DNA of 44,628 bases from Candidatus Heimdallarchaeota archaeon (GCA_019056785.1 DXJV01000069.1:1-44628), one strand, 5' to 3'; positions 16,768 through 26,312 are shown, numbered from the stretch's first letter. Notes: generated by a model not told the origin, from the letters alone. Made by a program: numbers and translations.

Positions 16768-18048
16768 TTGACAGACATCAAAAAGAAATTACTGATACCA
16801 GAAGAACGGTTAAAAGCCATCAACGAATTCTTTCTAAAGGAAAACAATTCATTAGTTGATGACTTACTTGCCATCGTTGAGAAATATGGCGGCGTAGATG
16901 AAATCAATAAGAAAGCCATGGAAGCACGAAAAATTGACAATCTGTTGGCTCGCTTAGAAAAGAAAAACCCACAATATGTAAAGGACTTAAATTGGGTTAT
17001 TGAACAGCGCGATAAAGAAGCTTTTATTAGCATTGCAGACTACCGCCGGAAAATTCTCGGACAAGAGGCTGATAAGATAGCATTTGACAAGTCCTACGCG
17101 GTTACGCTTGAAATAAGTGCTTGCCAATATTTCCCTTTCTTTGTTACTCAAGCAAAGCAAGCTGTTGCAAAACAGGAATTGATGCCTGCGAGATTTATTC
17201 GTGTACGACGGATGAAGGAACAAGAAGAAGATGGCGATCTCTTGGCAATGACAGCAGCTATGCAAATTATTGGCGCCTCATGGGTCGAGACTTTAGACAC
17301 GAAAGGGACAGCTCCTGGGCCAGACGGTCTACCTGTGAATATCCATCTTGGTGGTCCGGAAACGATTACAGGCTACTTTGGTGGTGTGGGGCAACCAAAT
17401 GATTTTGCTTTGAAATGGATTGATGAGTTCCTTTATTATTATACTAACTATGGCACGCCTTCAGTGCTTAATATCAATCCCGGCACTGTTTTGTTAGGGT
17501 ATATGCTATATAAATTGGGCGTGAATATGGAATTCAAAATCTCCGTCTATATGGGAAATGACAACCCATACTCTTGTCTTTGGACATTGTTAACTGCAAA
17601 GCTCTTCAGTAGAGATGATGGGACAACACCCCTCATAGGTTTCAACCTCTCAAACTCTGTCAATAATAAAACAATGGAATTAACTGCTCAATTTAGAAAG
17701 GACTTTGGCTTCGAAGACATTGTTCGATTTGAGCACCATATTACCGAGACATGGAAGAGTATTGTTCGACAACCATATGACCGAACAGAAGAGCTGGTTG
17801 AACTAGCAAAGAAGGTTAAAAACATAAGTGCAAAACATGAAGGTGGAAAGCGTGAGATTGAAGAAAAACGTGAACGCCCCTCAGACATTCTCGACTATTT
17901 CCGAGCAAAAGATGAAATAATCAAAGCCGGAGACATGGAACACATGTTGACTAATTATCTTGACAAGCATCAAGCGCTTAATATTACTGCTGAAACACTG
18001 ACTCGGAATAAACTTACATTTCTTGCAGCACAAAAACTGCATAAATAA
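16768..18048 (+). CDS. Uncharacterised 426-aa protein paired with the aldolase-Fae fusion
   Basis: I do not recognise this family. It is soluble, with a helical N-terminus (~1-100) and a mixed alpha/beta core rich in conserved-looking Gly/Asn/Pro motifs: LEISACQYFPFF, PAPGPDGLP-like GTAPGPDGLP, NIHLGGPETITGYFGGVGQP, LNINPGTVLLGYM and YMGNDNPYS. It also has FEHHITETWKS with a possible metal or catalytic His pair, and a helical C-terminus. The core could be a TIM barrel, but this is a guess. The start is TTG with GGGTGA 7 nt upstream. The stop is 12 bp before the ATG of the aldolase-Fae fusion (6 bp before an in-frame TTG), so the two are almost certainly co-translated and act in the same pathway, perhaps making the keto acid or handling the aldolase product. 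Confidence 0.75.
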   Translation: MTDIKKKLLIPEERLKAINEFFLKENNSLVDDLLAIVEKYGGVDEINKKAMEARKIDNLLARLEKKNPQYVKDLNWVIEQRDKEAFISIADYRRKILGQEADKIAFDKSYAVTLEISACQYFPFFVTQAKQAVAKQELMPARFIRVRRMKEQEEDGDLLAMTAAMQIIGASWVETLDTKGTAPGPDGLPVNIHLGGPETITGYFGGVGQPNDFALKWIDEFLYYYTNYGTPSVLNINPGTVLLGYMLYKLGVNMEFKISVYMGNDNPYSCLWTLLTAKLFSRDDGTTPLIGFNLSNSVNNKTMELTAQFRKDFGFEDIVRFEHHITETWKSIVRQPYDRTEELVELAKKVKNISAKHEGGKREIEEKRERPSDILDYFRAKDEIIKAGDMEHMLTNYLDKHQALNITAETLTRNKLTFLAAQKLHK

Positions 18049-18060
18049 ATTCAATTGGAG

Positions 18061-19590
18061 ATGAAAAAACAATTGGGAAAGAAATTCGTACCTGGAGGAG
18101 TAAGCCCTGCATTAGTTACTCCTTTTACAAAACAAGATGAATTTGATGAAGAAGCTTATCGCCGGTTAATACGGTTCGTCATTGACGACCTGGGCGTAAC
18201 TGGTATCGTTCCTGCGGGTTCCACAGGAGAATTTTCCTCACTGTTCTTTGAAGAGCAGAAACGCGTCATAGAGGTTGCTGTCGATGAAGCAAATGGCAAA
18301 GTTGATGTAATGGCCGGAACAGGAACAAGTGGGACGAAACGCACACTTGAAATGACCAAGCATGCTCTGGATGTTGGGGCAGATGCAGCGTTAATTATTA
18401 CACCGTATTATATGAAACCAACACAAAGAGGCCTTTTCCTTCATTACTCAAAAATCGCCGACAAAGTTGATATGCCAATCATGCTTTATCAATTGCCAGC
18501 ATTAACGGACGTAGTGCTTCCGCGGATGGTCGTTGAAGATCTCGCTGTAGAGCATGAGAACATCGTTGGGATGAAATGCTCGTGGGGAAACATGGCCTAC
18601 CTCATGGAGATCCTCGAACGGGTAAAACCCGTTGCACCAAATTTCAAAATTCTCTGTGGTTGGGATGAAATAGTCTTCCCGGCTCTTGCAGCTGGTGTGG
18701 ATGGTTGTATCCTTGCTTCAGCGAATATAATTGGCGACCACTGGGTGAAGATCAAGAAATTGGTTGATAGCGGGAAGCTATTCGAAGCACGAAAAGCCGA
18801 GATGGAAATACACAAGATAACAAGGATCATTGTAAAAACGGGTGCAGCTGGAACAAAAGAAGCACTTAATATGATGGGCATTAAAGTTCGGAAACCACGC
18901 TTGCCGCTCGAAATTGGTGGAAGTATTAGCCATGAACTTCGCTCAGAACTACGTTTAGAGTTAGAACGCATCGGAAAGGTCAAAATAGAACCAATTGTCG
19001 CCTTACCAGAAGAACCAGCAAAAATCGAAGAACGCTTTGGGCAAGTGGATGTTACTGCAGAAACAATTCTTCAAAACAAATTGCTTGTTGGCGAAGGATT
19101 TTTTGGCGGGGACAGACCTGAAATGGCTCACATTGACTTGTTAATCGGACCGAAAGATGGCCCCGTTGGGGAAGCTTTTGCCAAAGCATTAGCAATGGTG
19201 AAGGATGACCCCTCGAAAATAGAAGGCCACGAACCTCTCCTCGCTCTTCTCGAGACAAACGAAGCTGTAAAACCAGAAACCATTTTGATACCAAAAGTTT
19301 TCATTCGAAACCTGCGACAAGCATCGATGGTCTTCGGACCCGTTCAAGCCGGCGTTGCTAAAGCCGTCATACAATGTGTGAAAGACGGCTTCCTACCGGA
19401 AAAGTATGTTAATGACTTGGTCATAATTGCTTCGGTATTTGTTCATCCACATGCAGTCTCAAGAAATCGGGTCTATGTCAATAACCGGAAAGCTACTGTG
19501 ATGGCAATCCGCAAAGCAGTCGAAAACAAACCGGATCTTGACTTTCTATTCGAATCTCCTGCGCGCCATCCATTAAAGAATGAACCCTAA
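18061..19590 (+). CDS. DHDPS/KDG-type aldolase fused to formaldehyde-activating enzyme (Fae)
   Basis: 510 aa, two enzymes in one chain. Residues 1-~300 are a DHDPS/NAL-superfamily pyruvate aldolase: GSTGE (Ser54, Thr55), TPYYMKP (Tyr116/117), LYQLPALTD (Tyr143) and the Schiff-base Lys172 in VGMKCSWG. Leu148 stands where DHDPS has the Arg that holds aspartate semialdehyde (E. coli Arg138), so it is not lysine-pathway DapA. Residues ~339-505 are a complete Fae domain: GEGFFGGDRPEMAHIDLLIG with the catalytic His357, FGPVQAGVAKAV and VYVNNRKATVMAIRKAV. Fae condenses formaldehyde with tetrahydromethanopterin. A Glu/Pro-rich linker joins them. I infer that the aldolase releases or uses formaldehyde. 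Start: ATG 18061 or TTG 18055. Confidence 0.88.
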   Translation: MKKQLGKKFVPGGVSPALVTPFTKQDEFDEEAYRRLIRFVIDDLGVTGIVPAGSTGEFSSLFFEEQKRVIEVAVDEANGKVDVMAGTGTSGTKRTLEMTKHALDVGADAALIITPYYMKPTQRGLFLHYSKIADKVDMPIMLYQLPALTDVVLPRMVVEDLAVEHENIVGMKCSWGNMAYLMEILERVKPVAPNFKILCGWDEIVFPALAAGVDGCILASANIIGDHWVKIKKLVDSGKLFEARKAEMEIHKITRIIVKTGAAGTKEALNMMGIKVRKPRLPLEIGGSISHELRSELRLELERIGKVKIEPIVALPEEPAKIEERFGQVDVTAETILQNKLLVGEGFFGGDRPEMAHIDLLIGPKDGPVGEAFAKALAMVKDDPSKIEGHEPLLALLETNEAVKPETILIPKVFIRNLRQASMVFGPVQAGVAKAVIQCVKDGFLPEKYVNDLVIIASVFVHPHAVSRNRVYVNNRKATVMAIRKAVENKPDLDFLFESPARHPLKNEP

Positions 19591-19798
19591 AGGTTGTTCA
19601 TTCTCTAATTTTTCTTTTTTATTTCTCTTTTTCTTCTCTTTCTTCTTACTCATTTTATGCTCCAAAAAAGAATCCTTTTAAAGAAGAAGTCAATAAATAG
19701 CATTAACACTCATATTGAGAATTTCCACCTATTTCAACAATTGATGGCAGTAAGAATGTTTCCAAAGGACTTGCCATCACATAGGAGATTTATTTAAA

Positions 19799-21034
19799 AT
19801 GTACCTATGGTTAAAGATACTAACAATTGTTTATTTAGTGAGTATTGCAATTAGCTTGCTCTACTATTTCTTCATCAGCTTGAATCATAAAGAAGTGCTG
19901 AATGATGCTTATTTGCTGAAAGTTGATCGAGAACCGTTTGTAAGTATCATTTTACCAACTTTGAATGAGGAGAATAATATCGAGAAGTGTTTGCAATCGC
20001 TTCGGTCACAAAATTATTCGAATTTTGAGATCATCCTATCAGATGGTGGCTCAAAAGACAAAACAGTAAAACTAGCGAAAAAATATGTGGATAAAATAAT
20101 TATAAAAGATGATACGCCTGATGAATGGATTGGTAAGAATTACGGTTGCCATCTCGGCTATGAGCAAGCACAAGGAGAGATTTTGCTTTTTACAGATGCA
20201 GATACAGTTCATGCTCCTGATGCATTGCGGATTTTCGTCAGTAAATTACTCGAGAAAAGAGCCGGCTTAGTAACAGTTTTCCCTTATCAAAACTTAAGGC
20301 GATGGTGGGAAAGTATTGTCCCAATTTACTTCTTTCTATCGCACTTAACATCTGGTGGCTTGAAAAAAGTGAATGACCCCAGAGAAAATGATAGTTTCTT
20401 GGGTATAGGACAATATTTGCTGTTCACAAGAGAAGCTTACGAAGAGATAGGTGGGCATTTGCGCTTAAAGGGCTCCATTATAGAAGATTATGCTTTTGCA
20501 CGGATTGTCAAAAAAGAATTACAAGCGCTATTTTATACCCCCAGCGACAAACTTGTAAGGGCACAAATGTATCCAGAGTCATTCCGACATTGTTGGACGG
20601 GCTTCAAAAAGGTTCTCTATGCTGGAACAAAATTAACACCCCCTCGACGAATAACTATTACATTACTGTTTTGCTTAGCAACGATTTTTTCTCCGGTAAT
20701 GATAACCTTGATCGCTATTTACCAAACGCCTCATTCTTTTTGGTTGCTAACAATGGTAATTGGCTATGTGTTCATTATTTTAGCCTTTGCTTTTTATTGG
20801 AATAATAAAGGACGGCATTTTTGGGTGACGTATTTCTTTTTCCCGTTCCTGATGCTCTTTTTCATATTCACATTAATTGCTTCCACATTAGAAATTTTGA
20901 TTAGTAAAACAACCACTTGGAAAGGGCGAAAATACAAGCCTGATTTGCGTGCGGGTTTGAATGATTTTGAAAATAAAAAAGAGGAGGACTTTCCGGCAAG
21001 TGCTCCGAAGGTGAAATTAAAGAGCAATCAATAA
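19799..21034 (+). CDS. Membrane-anchored GT2 glycosyltransferase (CrtQ-like)
   Basis: 411 aa. One N-terminal membrane helix (~5-27), a GT-A domain (~45-280) and three or four C-terminal helices (~285-370). GT2 motifs: VSIILPTLNEENNIEKCLQS, SDGGSKDKT, the metal-binding DADT (DxD-like) near 137, and EDYAFARIVKK with the catalytic-type ED, followed by a WTGFKKVLYAGTK element in the place of Q..RW. This resembles the 4,4'-diaponeurosporenoate glycosyltransferase (CrtQ) group, which moves a sugar from a nucleotide donor onto a lipid acceptor. The acceptor here is unknown. A broken tandem paralogue follows at 21301. Confidence 0.85.
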   Translation: MYLWLKILTIVYLVSIAISLLYYFFISLNHKEVLNDAYLLKVDREPFVSIILPTLNEENNIEKCLQSLRSQNYSNFEIILSDGGSKDKTVKLAKKYVDKIIIKDDTPDEWIGKNYGCHLGYEQAQGEILLFTDADTVHAPDALRIFVSKLLEKRAGLVTVFPYQNLRRWWESIVPIYFFLSHLTSGGLKKVNDPRENDSFLGIGQYLLFTREAYEEIGGHLRLKGSIIEDYAFARIVKKELQALFYTPSDKLVRAQMYPESFRHCWTGFKKVLYAGTKLTPPRRITITLLFCLATIFSPVMITLIAIYQTPHSFWLLTMVIGYVFIILAFAFYWNNKGRHFWVTYFFFPFLMLFFIFTLIASTLEILISKTTTWKGRKYKPDLRAGLNDFENKKEEDFPASAPKVKLKSNQ

Positions 21035-21300
21035 TGGCTTTTAACGCCGGTTCCATTTTTTTCTTTTATGAAATAGTTAGAGGATCATCTCTTTATTGCC
21101 TTAATCCAGAAAGTAGTTTCATGTGAAAAATTTAAAAACACTCTAAAGAATAATTCAAGAAACGTGCTTTTTGCATGAATTCAACTATTATATCAATAAG
21201 AAATATCTGCGAGAAAAATGTCTTAGCAATTGTAACTCTGAATAACAATAAAGCGGGCCATTTTTTGAGATAGGTATTTCTCAAGAGGAGAAAGTCACTA

Positions 21301-22529
21301 TTGTTCCCCCTATGGTTTGCCATATTGACTTGTATTTATCTATTGTTAGTAATTATAATAACTGTTTATTATATTATTATCAGCACGAAAAGAACAGAAC
21401 TCTTTACTGATGATTTTCTTTTACGAAAAAAGCATGAACCTTTTGTTAGTATTATTGTCCCGACATTTAATGAAGAAAAGAACATCGAAAAGTGCTTAAG
21501 TTCTCTAAAAACCTGAATTACTCTCGTTTTGAAATAATTGTTTCAGATGGTGGCTCGACAGATGATACGCCCTTCTTAGCAGAACAATACACTGATAAAG
21601 TATTGGTTGAATCTTCAGTTCCTGAAGGATGGATTGGGAAAAATTATGGTTGCCATCTGGCTGCAGAAATAGCACAAGGAGAGCTACTACTTTTTACCGA
21701 TGTGGACACACGACATACCCCAAATTCGCTGCAGATTGCAGTTAGCAATTTATTGGAAAAAAAGGTTGATCTCTTAACGATTTTTCCGTATCAGAAATTA
21801 TCTCGTTGGTAGGAAAGCATTATCCCGCTCTATTATTTTCTCTCATTGTTTGTTTCAGGCGGGATAAAAAAAGTGAATGATGCAAAAAATGACGACAATT
21901 TTGTGGCAATAGGTCAATATTTGCTTTTCACGAAAAAAGGGTACAAGCAAATTGGCGGCTATGAAAGAATAAAAGGCTCAATAATTGATGATTATGCTTT
22001 CGCTCGGTTAGTAAAAAAAGAACTTCGTTCTCTCTATTATCTCGATTGTAGTAAATTAGTGTACACAGAAATGTACCCAGATTCGCTCTCACATTGTTGG
22101 TCTGGTTTGAAGAAATTTCTCTATGCAGGTGTAAAAATAACGCCGGCACGACGAATCGCCGTCACTATTGTGATGATTCTCTGGACGCTCTTAGCACCAT
22201 TGATGATTATATTAACAAGTCTATATAGTGATTCTTGGGGGCTTTTAGGAACAATTGTTTTCAGCTATGCCCTATTGTTGCTCGAGTTTAACCTTTACTG
22301 GCAAAACAAAGGCTCTCATCGATGGCTCATTTACCTCTTCTTCCCAGTTCAAATGATGATGTTCATTGTTTTAATGCTAACATCTTTAGTGGAAAGCACT
22401 GTCATAAAAACAACTACGTGGAAAGGACGAAAATATTCTCCTGACCTTTCTGCCGGGCTAGATGATTTTGAATCTCCCAACCCCTCCAATGAATTGTTCT
22501 CAGCACAAAGTCAATACAATCAACGGTAA
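21301..22529 (+). pseudogene. Tandem GT2 glycosyltransferase paralogue broken by a frameshift and a TAG
   Basis: It aligns with the preceding gene over its full length: FVSIIVPTFNEEKNIEKCLS, SDGGSTDDT, DVDT, GWIGKNYGCHL, IDDYAFARLVKKELRSLYY and KTTTWKGRKYSPDLSAGLDD. Two lesions break it. Near 21507-21516 about one base is missing, which shifts KCLSSLK out of frame with NYSRFEI. At 21810-21812 a TAG stands where the paralogue has TGG (Trp in RWWES). The rest is still open and motif-perfect, so inactivation is recent or the lesions are sequencing errors. The start is TTG with GAGGAG about 10 nt upstream. Confidence 0.8.
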
Positions 22530-22550
22530 GTTTTATTTTTGTTGGCACAA

Positions 22551-24284
22551 TTATTGTGAGAGGAGCCGTTCTCGAGCTTTTTTGAGCATTTCCAAATCTC
22601 TTTCAGTGTGAAAACCACTTTGTTCCCAGACTTTCTGTAAATCAATTAAGGGTGTTATTTCGAGGAGTTTTTTAAGATTGATCCGCATAAGCAATTCTTT
22701 TGTGAAAGGGCGTTTAGCTTCTAAATCCACTATCGCTTCAAGAAACATTTGTGCTTTTTTAGCATTCAATACTGAACTGATGAGCAATGCTTCATCATAG
22801 GAGTCAAACCCTAAAAAATAGCAAGTATCATCGAATAAAACAGGCTTGTTATTAATTGGCCAGACCAAAGAAAAGACAAAGCTCTTGCTTAATCCGGCTT
22901 TTGCCACTTTAAATTTCTTAAAAGCATAATTGCCAATGCCAAAAATTGCGAATTTATTGTTCTTAGGATAAACCTTAGACTTCCGTTTGGTGAAAAAACT
23001 CTCATGTAAGTTAAGGTACTGCCATGTCTTAGGGCAGCGCATTTGAAGTGTCTCGTCTTGTAAGTTCTTCTGAGTAATTAATAAAAATCTATTTGTGGTT
23101 TTTATTTCGAATTTTTTCAAATCTGAACCTTTTAAGAGGGGATAAATATTCTCATTCTCAAGTTCAATGTTTTCATTTAACTTGTTTGAATAGCATTTTA
23201 ATGTTGCATTAAATGTCAATTCAAGGATTTTACTACAATCGTGTTTTACTCCTTGTCTCCATTCAAAAGAAGAAATACCTTCAAATTCTCTGACCTTCTC
23301 AAATTTGGCAATGTCTGAAACAAAAATGTTATCCACCCAACCCATTTTCCGGAACAAAGAGGGATTCTCTTCACTAAATTTACCAAAGGAGCAATTGAGC
23401 TCTTTCTGTCCTGGAGAGAGGTCAGCTACAAATAGCGATGCATTCGCGGTTTTTCCAAAAATCCCTTGTGTGTCAATTTTTAATGCCCGGATATTTGAAA
23501 GATCATAACTTGCTTTCGGGAGGAATTTCAAGAGATTGCGTATAACAGAATTTTTAGTTAGTATGGCAATCTTACCTGAAAATGCAGAGAATTGTTTTAA
23601 CAAGCGATGGATGATAACTTCTGTTAGGTCAAAATTGCTCTTCCCTGTAATAGCCGCAATCCCTTTCGTCTGTTTATAATTACTTTTTGGGATATGGATA
23701 GCTGCTTTTAATTTTGATAATTCGGCTGCAGTAACCCATGGAGGGTTGCCAATAATGAGTAATTTTCTATGAGATGCTTTAAACAGTTCTTCGTTAAATT
23801 GATGATAAAAAATATTATCTAAATGTAAATAGAACTTGGTTTTTACTTGTGGGTGATTTTGGGAGGTTTTTAGCAGTTGGAGAAGAGCGTTCCAACGGTG
23901 GTGGGGTTGAATCTCGAGTCCATAAACGAACAAAGCCTTTGGAAAAAAACTGCAAATAGGGAGAAGAAAATTCCCATCACCAAAAGTGGGTTCTAAGATA
24001 ATTTCAGGAGAAAAGCCCTCACTTTCAAGAAAGTGATAAATCTTCCGGACGAAATTTGTGGGTGTTTGAACATCCCCCCATGAGCGCTTTATCCTTTCTG
24101 ATTGCTTTAGTTGTGGTTTTTTAACATACTCAAGGAAGGCTTGAACTTCTGTAAATGCTGTAAAAAAATGTATGATGTTAGCCCATTCTTCAATCAGTTT
24201 ATTTGCTCTCTCGAGGTTTTTTACACGCTGCAAATCAGCGAGAAATTTATTGAGGGCGGGATCAACTTGTTTGGGCTTATACAT
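22551..24284 (-). CDS. Orphan N6-adenine DNA methyltransferase (TaqI/Eco57I-like)
   Basis: 577 aa. After a helical N-terminus (~1-75), motif I LEPTFGDGNFL (~94-105, SAM binding) follows the X-like segment TPTNFVRKIYHFL. Motif IV is GNPPW with Asn180, the signature of amino-methyltransferases acting on adenine N6. This order (I before IV) is the gamma class used by TaqI and type IIG enzymes. The C-terminal half carries YPLLKGSDLKKF and a LFDDTCYFLGF-type segment seen in TaqI-like target-recognition domains. No nuclease motif or restriction gene is nearby, so it is an orphan methylase or part of a scattered system. It is divergent from the HEAT gene across a 180-bp gap. Confidence 0.82.
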   Translation of the reverse strand: MYKPKQVDPALNKFLADLQRVKNLERANKLIEEWANIIHFFTAFTEVQAFLEYVKKPQLKQSERIKRSWGDVQTPTNFVRKIYHFLESEGFSPEIILEPTFGDGNFLLPICSFFPKALFVYGLEIQPHHRWNALLQLLKTSQNHPQVKTKFYLHLDNIFYHQFNEELFKASHRKLLIIGNPPWVTAAELSKLKAAIHIPKSNYKQTKGIAAITGKSNFDLTEVIIHRLLKQFSAFSGKIAILTKNSVIRNLLKFLPKASYDLSNIRALKIDTQGIFGKTANASLFVADLSPGQKELNCSFGKFSEENPSLFRKMGWVDNIFVSDIAKFEKVREFEGISSFEWRQGVKHDCSKILELTFNATLKCYSNKLNENIELENENIYPLLKGSDLKKFEIKTTNRFLLITQKNLQDETLQMRCPKTWQYLNLHESFFTKRKSKVYPKNNKFAIFGIGNYAFKKFKVAKAGLSKSFVFSLVWPINNKPVLFDDTCYFLGFDSYDEALLISSVLNAKKAQMFLEAIVDLEAKRPFTKELLMRINLKKLLEITPLIDLQKVWEQSGFHTERDLEMLKKARERLLSQ

Positions 24285-24464
24285 TACAATTCACAGTAGC
24301 AACTTTTAAGATTTCAATTAATTTAGGAAATCTTCGAATAAATATCTTCTGTGTCATGTTTACGAAAAAATAATAAAGGACAACCACCGACAATAAAGAT
24401 GGTGAACAGGTGCTTTTTAGCTATTAAGTCCTAGAACATAAAGAGCAATTCGAGTTGAAAGTAG

Positions 24465-25079
24465 ATGGTAGATATAATTGAAACAGAAGAAATACTAACT
24501 GGTTTACAGGATAGTAATCCGAACAAGCGTAATGAGCTGATCGACAAATTAACTCAATTGCGTAATTCTGATATTGTAACATATCTTATCTCTCTCTTAA
24601 AACAGGATGTTATTCACTGGCAAGTAAAAGAAGGAGCATGTAAAGCCCTAGGGCGAATCGGCGATAAAAGTGCCACAGAAGCATTGATTGCCTCTTTAGA
24701 TGATGACAATGAAATTGTTCGTTATCAAGCAGTAAATGCTCTTGGCAAACTGGGCGATAAACGAGCTGTTCCAAAATTGCTGTCAATTTTGCAAAAAAAG
24801 GAAGAACAATTGGTCAGGTCAGAGGCTGTGAAAGCCTTGGGAATGATTGGTGACCCGAGCGCCTTGAAAATCGTCTTAAATATCCTGAAAAAAGAAGAGG
24901 ACCGTTTTATCAAATATCACTCTGTAACTACTTTGGGAAAACTGGGTGATAAACGAGCATTAAAAGAGCTGCAAAAAATTGCTAAAACATCAACAGATGA
25001 TCGGCTAGTATTGCGTGCACTCGAGGCTATAGAAAACATCGAGAAACGTATGAATAAACTGAAAGTTGTTGCTGGATAG
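24465..25079 (+). CDS. HEAT-repeat protein (PBS lyase-like)
   Basis: 204 aa, made of about five HEAT units of ~32 residues with the PBS-lyase-type signature: VKEGACKALGRIGDKSATEA, VRYQAVNALGKLGDKRAVPK, VRSEAVKALGMIGDPSALKI and YHSVTTLGKLGDKRALKELQ. Repeats of this kind occur in scaffolds and in phycocyanobilin-lyase relatives, but there is no pigment biology here, so a protein-binding scaffold is the safe reading. The DNA units repeat GGCGATAAACGAGC-like strings, a sign of recent internal duplication. It stands alone, divergent from the methyltransferase. Confidence 0.85.
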   Translation: MVDIIETEEILTGLQDSNPNKRNELIDKLTQLRNSDIVTYLISLLKQDVIHWQVKEGACKALGRIGDKSATEALIASLDDDNEIVRYQAVNALGKLGDKRAVPKLLSILQKKEEQLVRSEAVKALGMIGDPSALKIVLNILKKEEDRFIKYHSVTTLGKLGDKRALKELQKIAKTSTDDRLVLRALEAIENIEKRMNKLKVVAG

Positions 25080-25162
25080 ACAATCTCGGAGCGTTATTAA
25101 TAACTTTCTTAATTTTTATATGCACAGTTTCAGTAGTTCAGTCAAGGGGAACAATTCTCTTG

Positions 25163-26239
25163 TTATTCCTTAATTGGCACATTCCAATTGTATGGATCAT
25201 CGATTTTTCCGTATTGAATGCTGGTTAACTTTTCATAAATTGTCTTGGTGATTTCTCCAACCTGGTTATTATTAATAACATATTTCTTGCCGTTATAGAC
25301 AAGTTTTCCGACAGGGGCAATAGATGCTGCTGTTCCTGCTCCAAAAGCTTCAGTGAGGTTTTCACTATTTATAGATTCGATAATAGTATCAATTGAAAGG
25401 GGTTGTTCTTTAACTTTGTAGCCATTGTCTCTAGCAAGAGTAATAACACTGTCCCGGGTGACACCTCGAAGAATTGTCCCTTCTAAAGGCGCAGTGTAAA
25501 TAACATCATCAATAACGAAGAATTGATTCATTGTCCCTACTTCTTCAACATATTTGTGCTCTATCGCATCCAACCAAAGAACTTGATCGCAACCGGCTTT
25601 CAGGGCATTCTGTAGTGCTAATAAGCTGGCAGCATAATTTCCACCAGTTTTTGCTTCACCAGTGCCGCCTTTTACAGCACGAATATATTCTGGTTCAACA
25701 AAAATACTGATGGGTTTGAATCCTTCACTGAAATAGGGGCCAACAGGAGAAAGGATGATATAAAATAAATATTCTTTAGAACTGCGTAAGCCAATGGCTG
25801 CTTCTGTAGCAATCTCGGTTGGGCGGATATACAGAGCAGAACCAAACACCGTAGGAACCCAATGGCGTTCTAAAGATATCAATCGATGAATTGCTTCAAG
25901 AAAATATTCTTTTGGTAAAGGTTCCATTGCCATTCGTTTTGCAGAGGTAATCAACCGTTCAGCATTCATCTCGGGTCGAAAGAGTGAGGCGCCATGTGTT
26001 CTAGTCTGGTAAAAAGCTTTCATCCCCTCGAAAATTTCTTGCCCATAATGAAAGACCATACTCGCAGGTGAAAGGCTGAGATTTTCAAACGGCTGGATCC
26101 GGGCGTTTTGCCAGTTTCAATTCTTTGCTTCCATTAAAAACATGTGGTCGGTGAAAATGCGGCCAAAACCAAGTTTCTCAATTTTCTCAGGTAATTTTCT
26201 TCGCTGCTCTTCTGGGAGGAGTTTTTTTTCAATATCCAT
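25163..26239 (-). pseudogene. ilvE: Branched-chain aminotransferase with one in-frame TGA
   Basis: The full-length frame begins at ATG 26239: LGFGRIFTDHMFLMEAKN, then TGA (26117-26119, codon 41), then NWQNARIQPFENLSLSPASM. It continues through VFHYGQEIFEGMKAF, the PLP lysine Lys197 in TGEAKTGGNYAAS, EVGTMNQFF and AFGAGTAASIAPVGKL. At 358 sense codons in all it matches BCAT length (~355-360). It would transfer the amino group between Val/Leu/Ile and 2-oxoglutarate. Relatives usually have Gly at the loop position, so GGA to TGA is the simplest change. Without readthrough, translation could only restart at ATG 26059, losing 60 residues. It may be a pseudogene, a recoded gene or a base-call error. 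Confidence 0.85.
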
Positions 26240-26312
26240 TCTATTTCGCCATAGAACTTTTAACATTTGAATTCTAAAATTTTTAGTTCTACAAACTAAA
26301 GTTTTTGCAATT

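Noticed and set aside
18061..18960. Calling the aldolase half dapA (lysine biosynthesis)
   Set aside because: The Arg needed for aspartate semialdehyde is Leu148, and fusion to Fae argues for a different aldehyde partner.
21810..21812. TAG in the second GT2 gene as pyrrolysine
   Set aside because: The paralogue has Trp at the site and the gene also has a frameshift, so gene decay or sequence error is more likely.
26117..26119. TGA in ilvE as a selenocysteine codon
   Set aside because: The site is a surface loop where homologues have Gly, no Cys-containing homologue is known to me there, and I see no SECIS-like hairpin. A point change is simpler.
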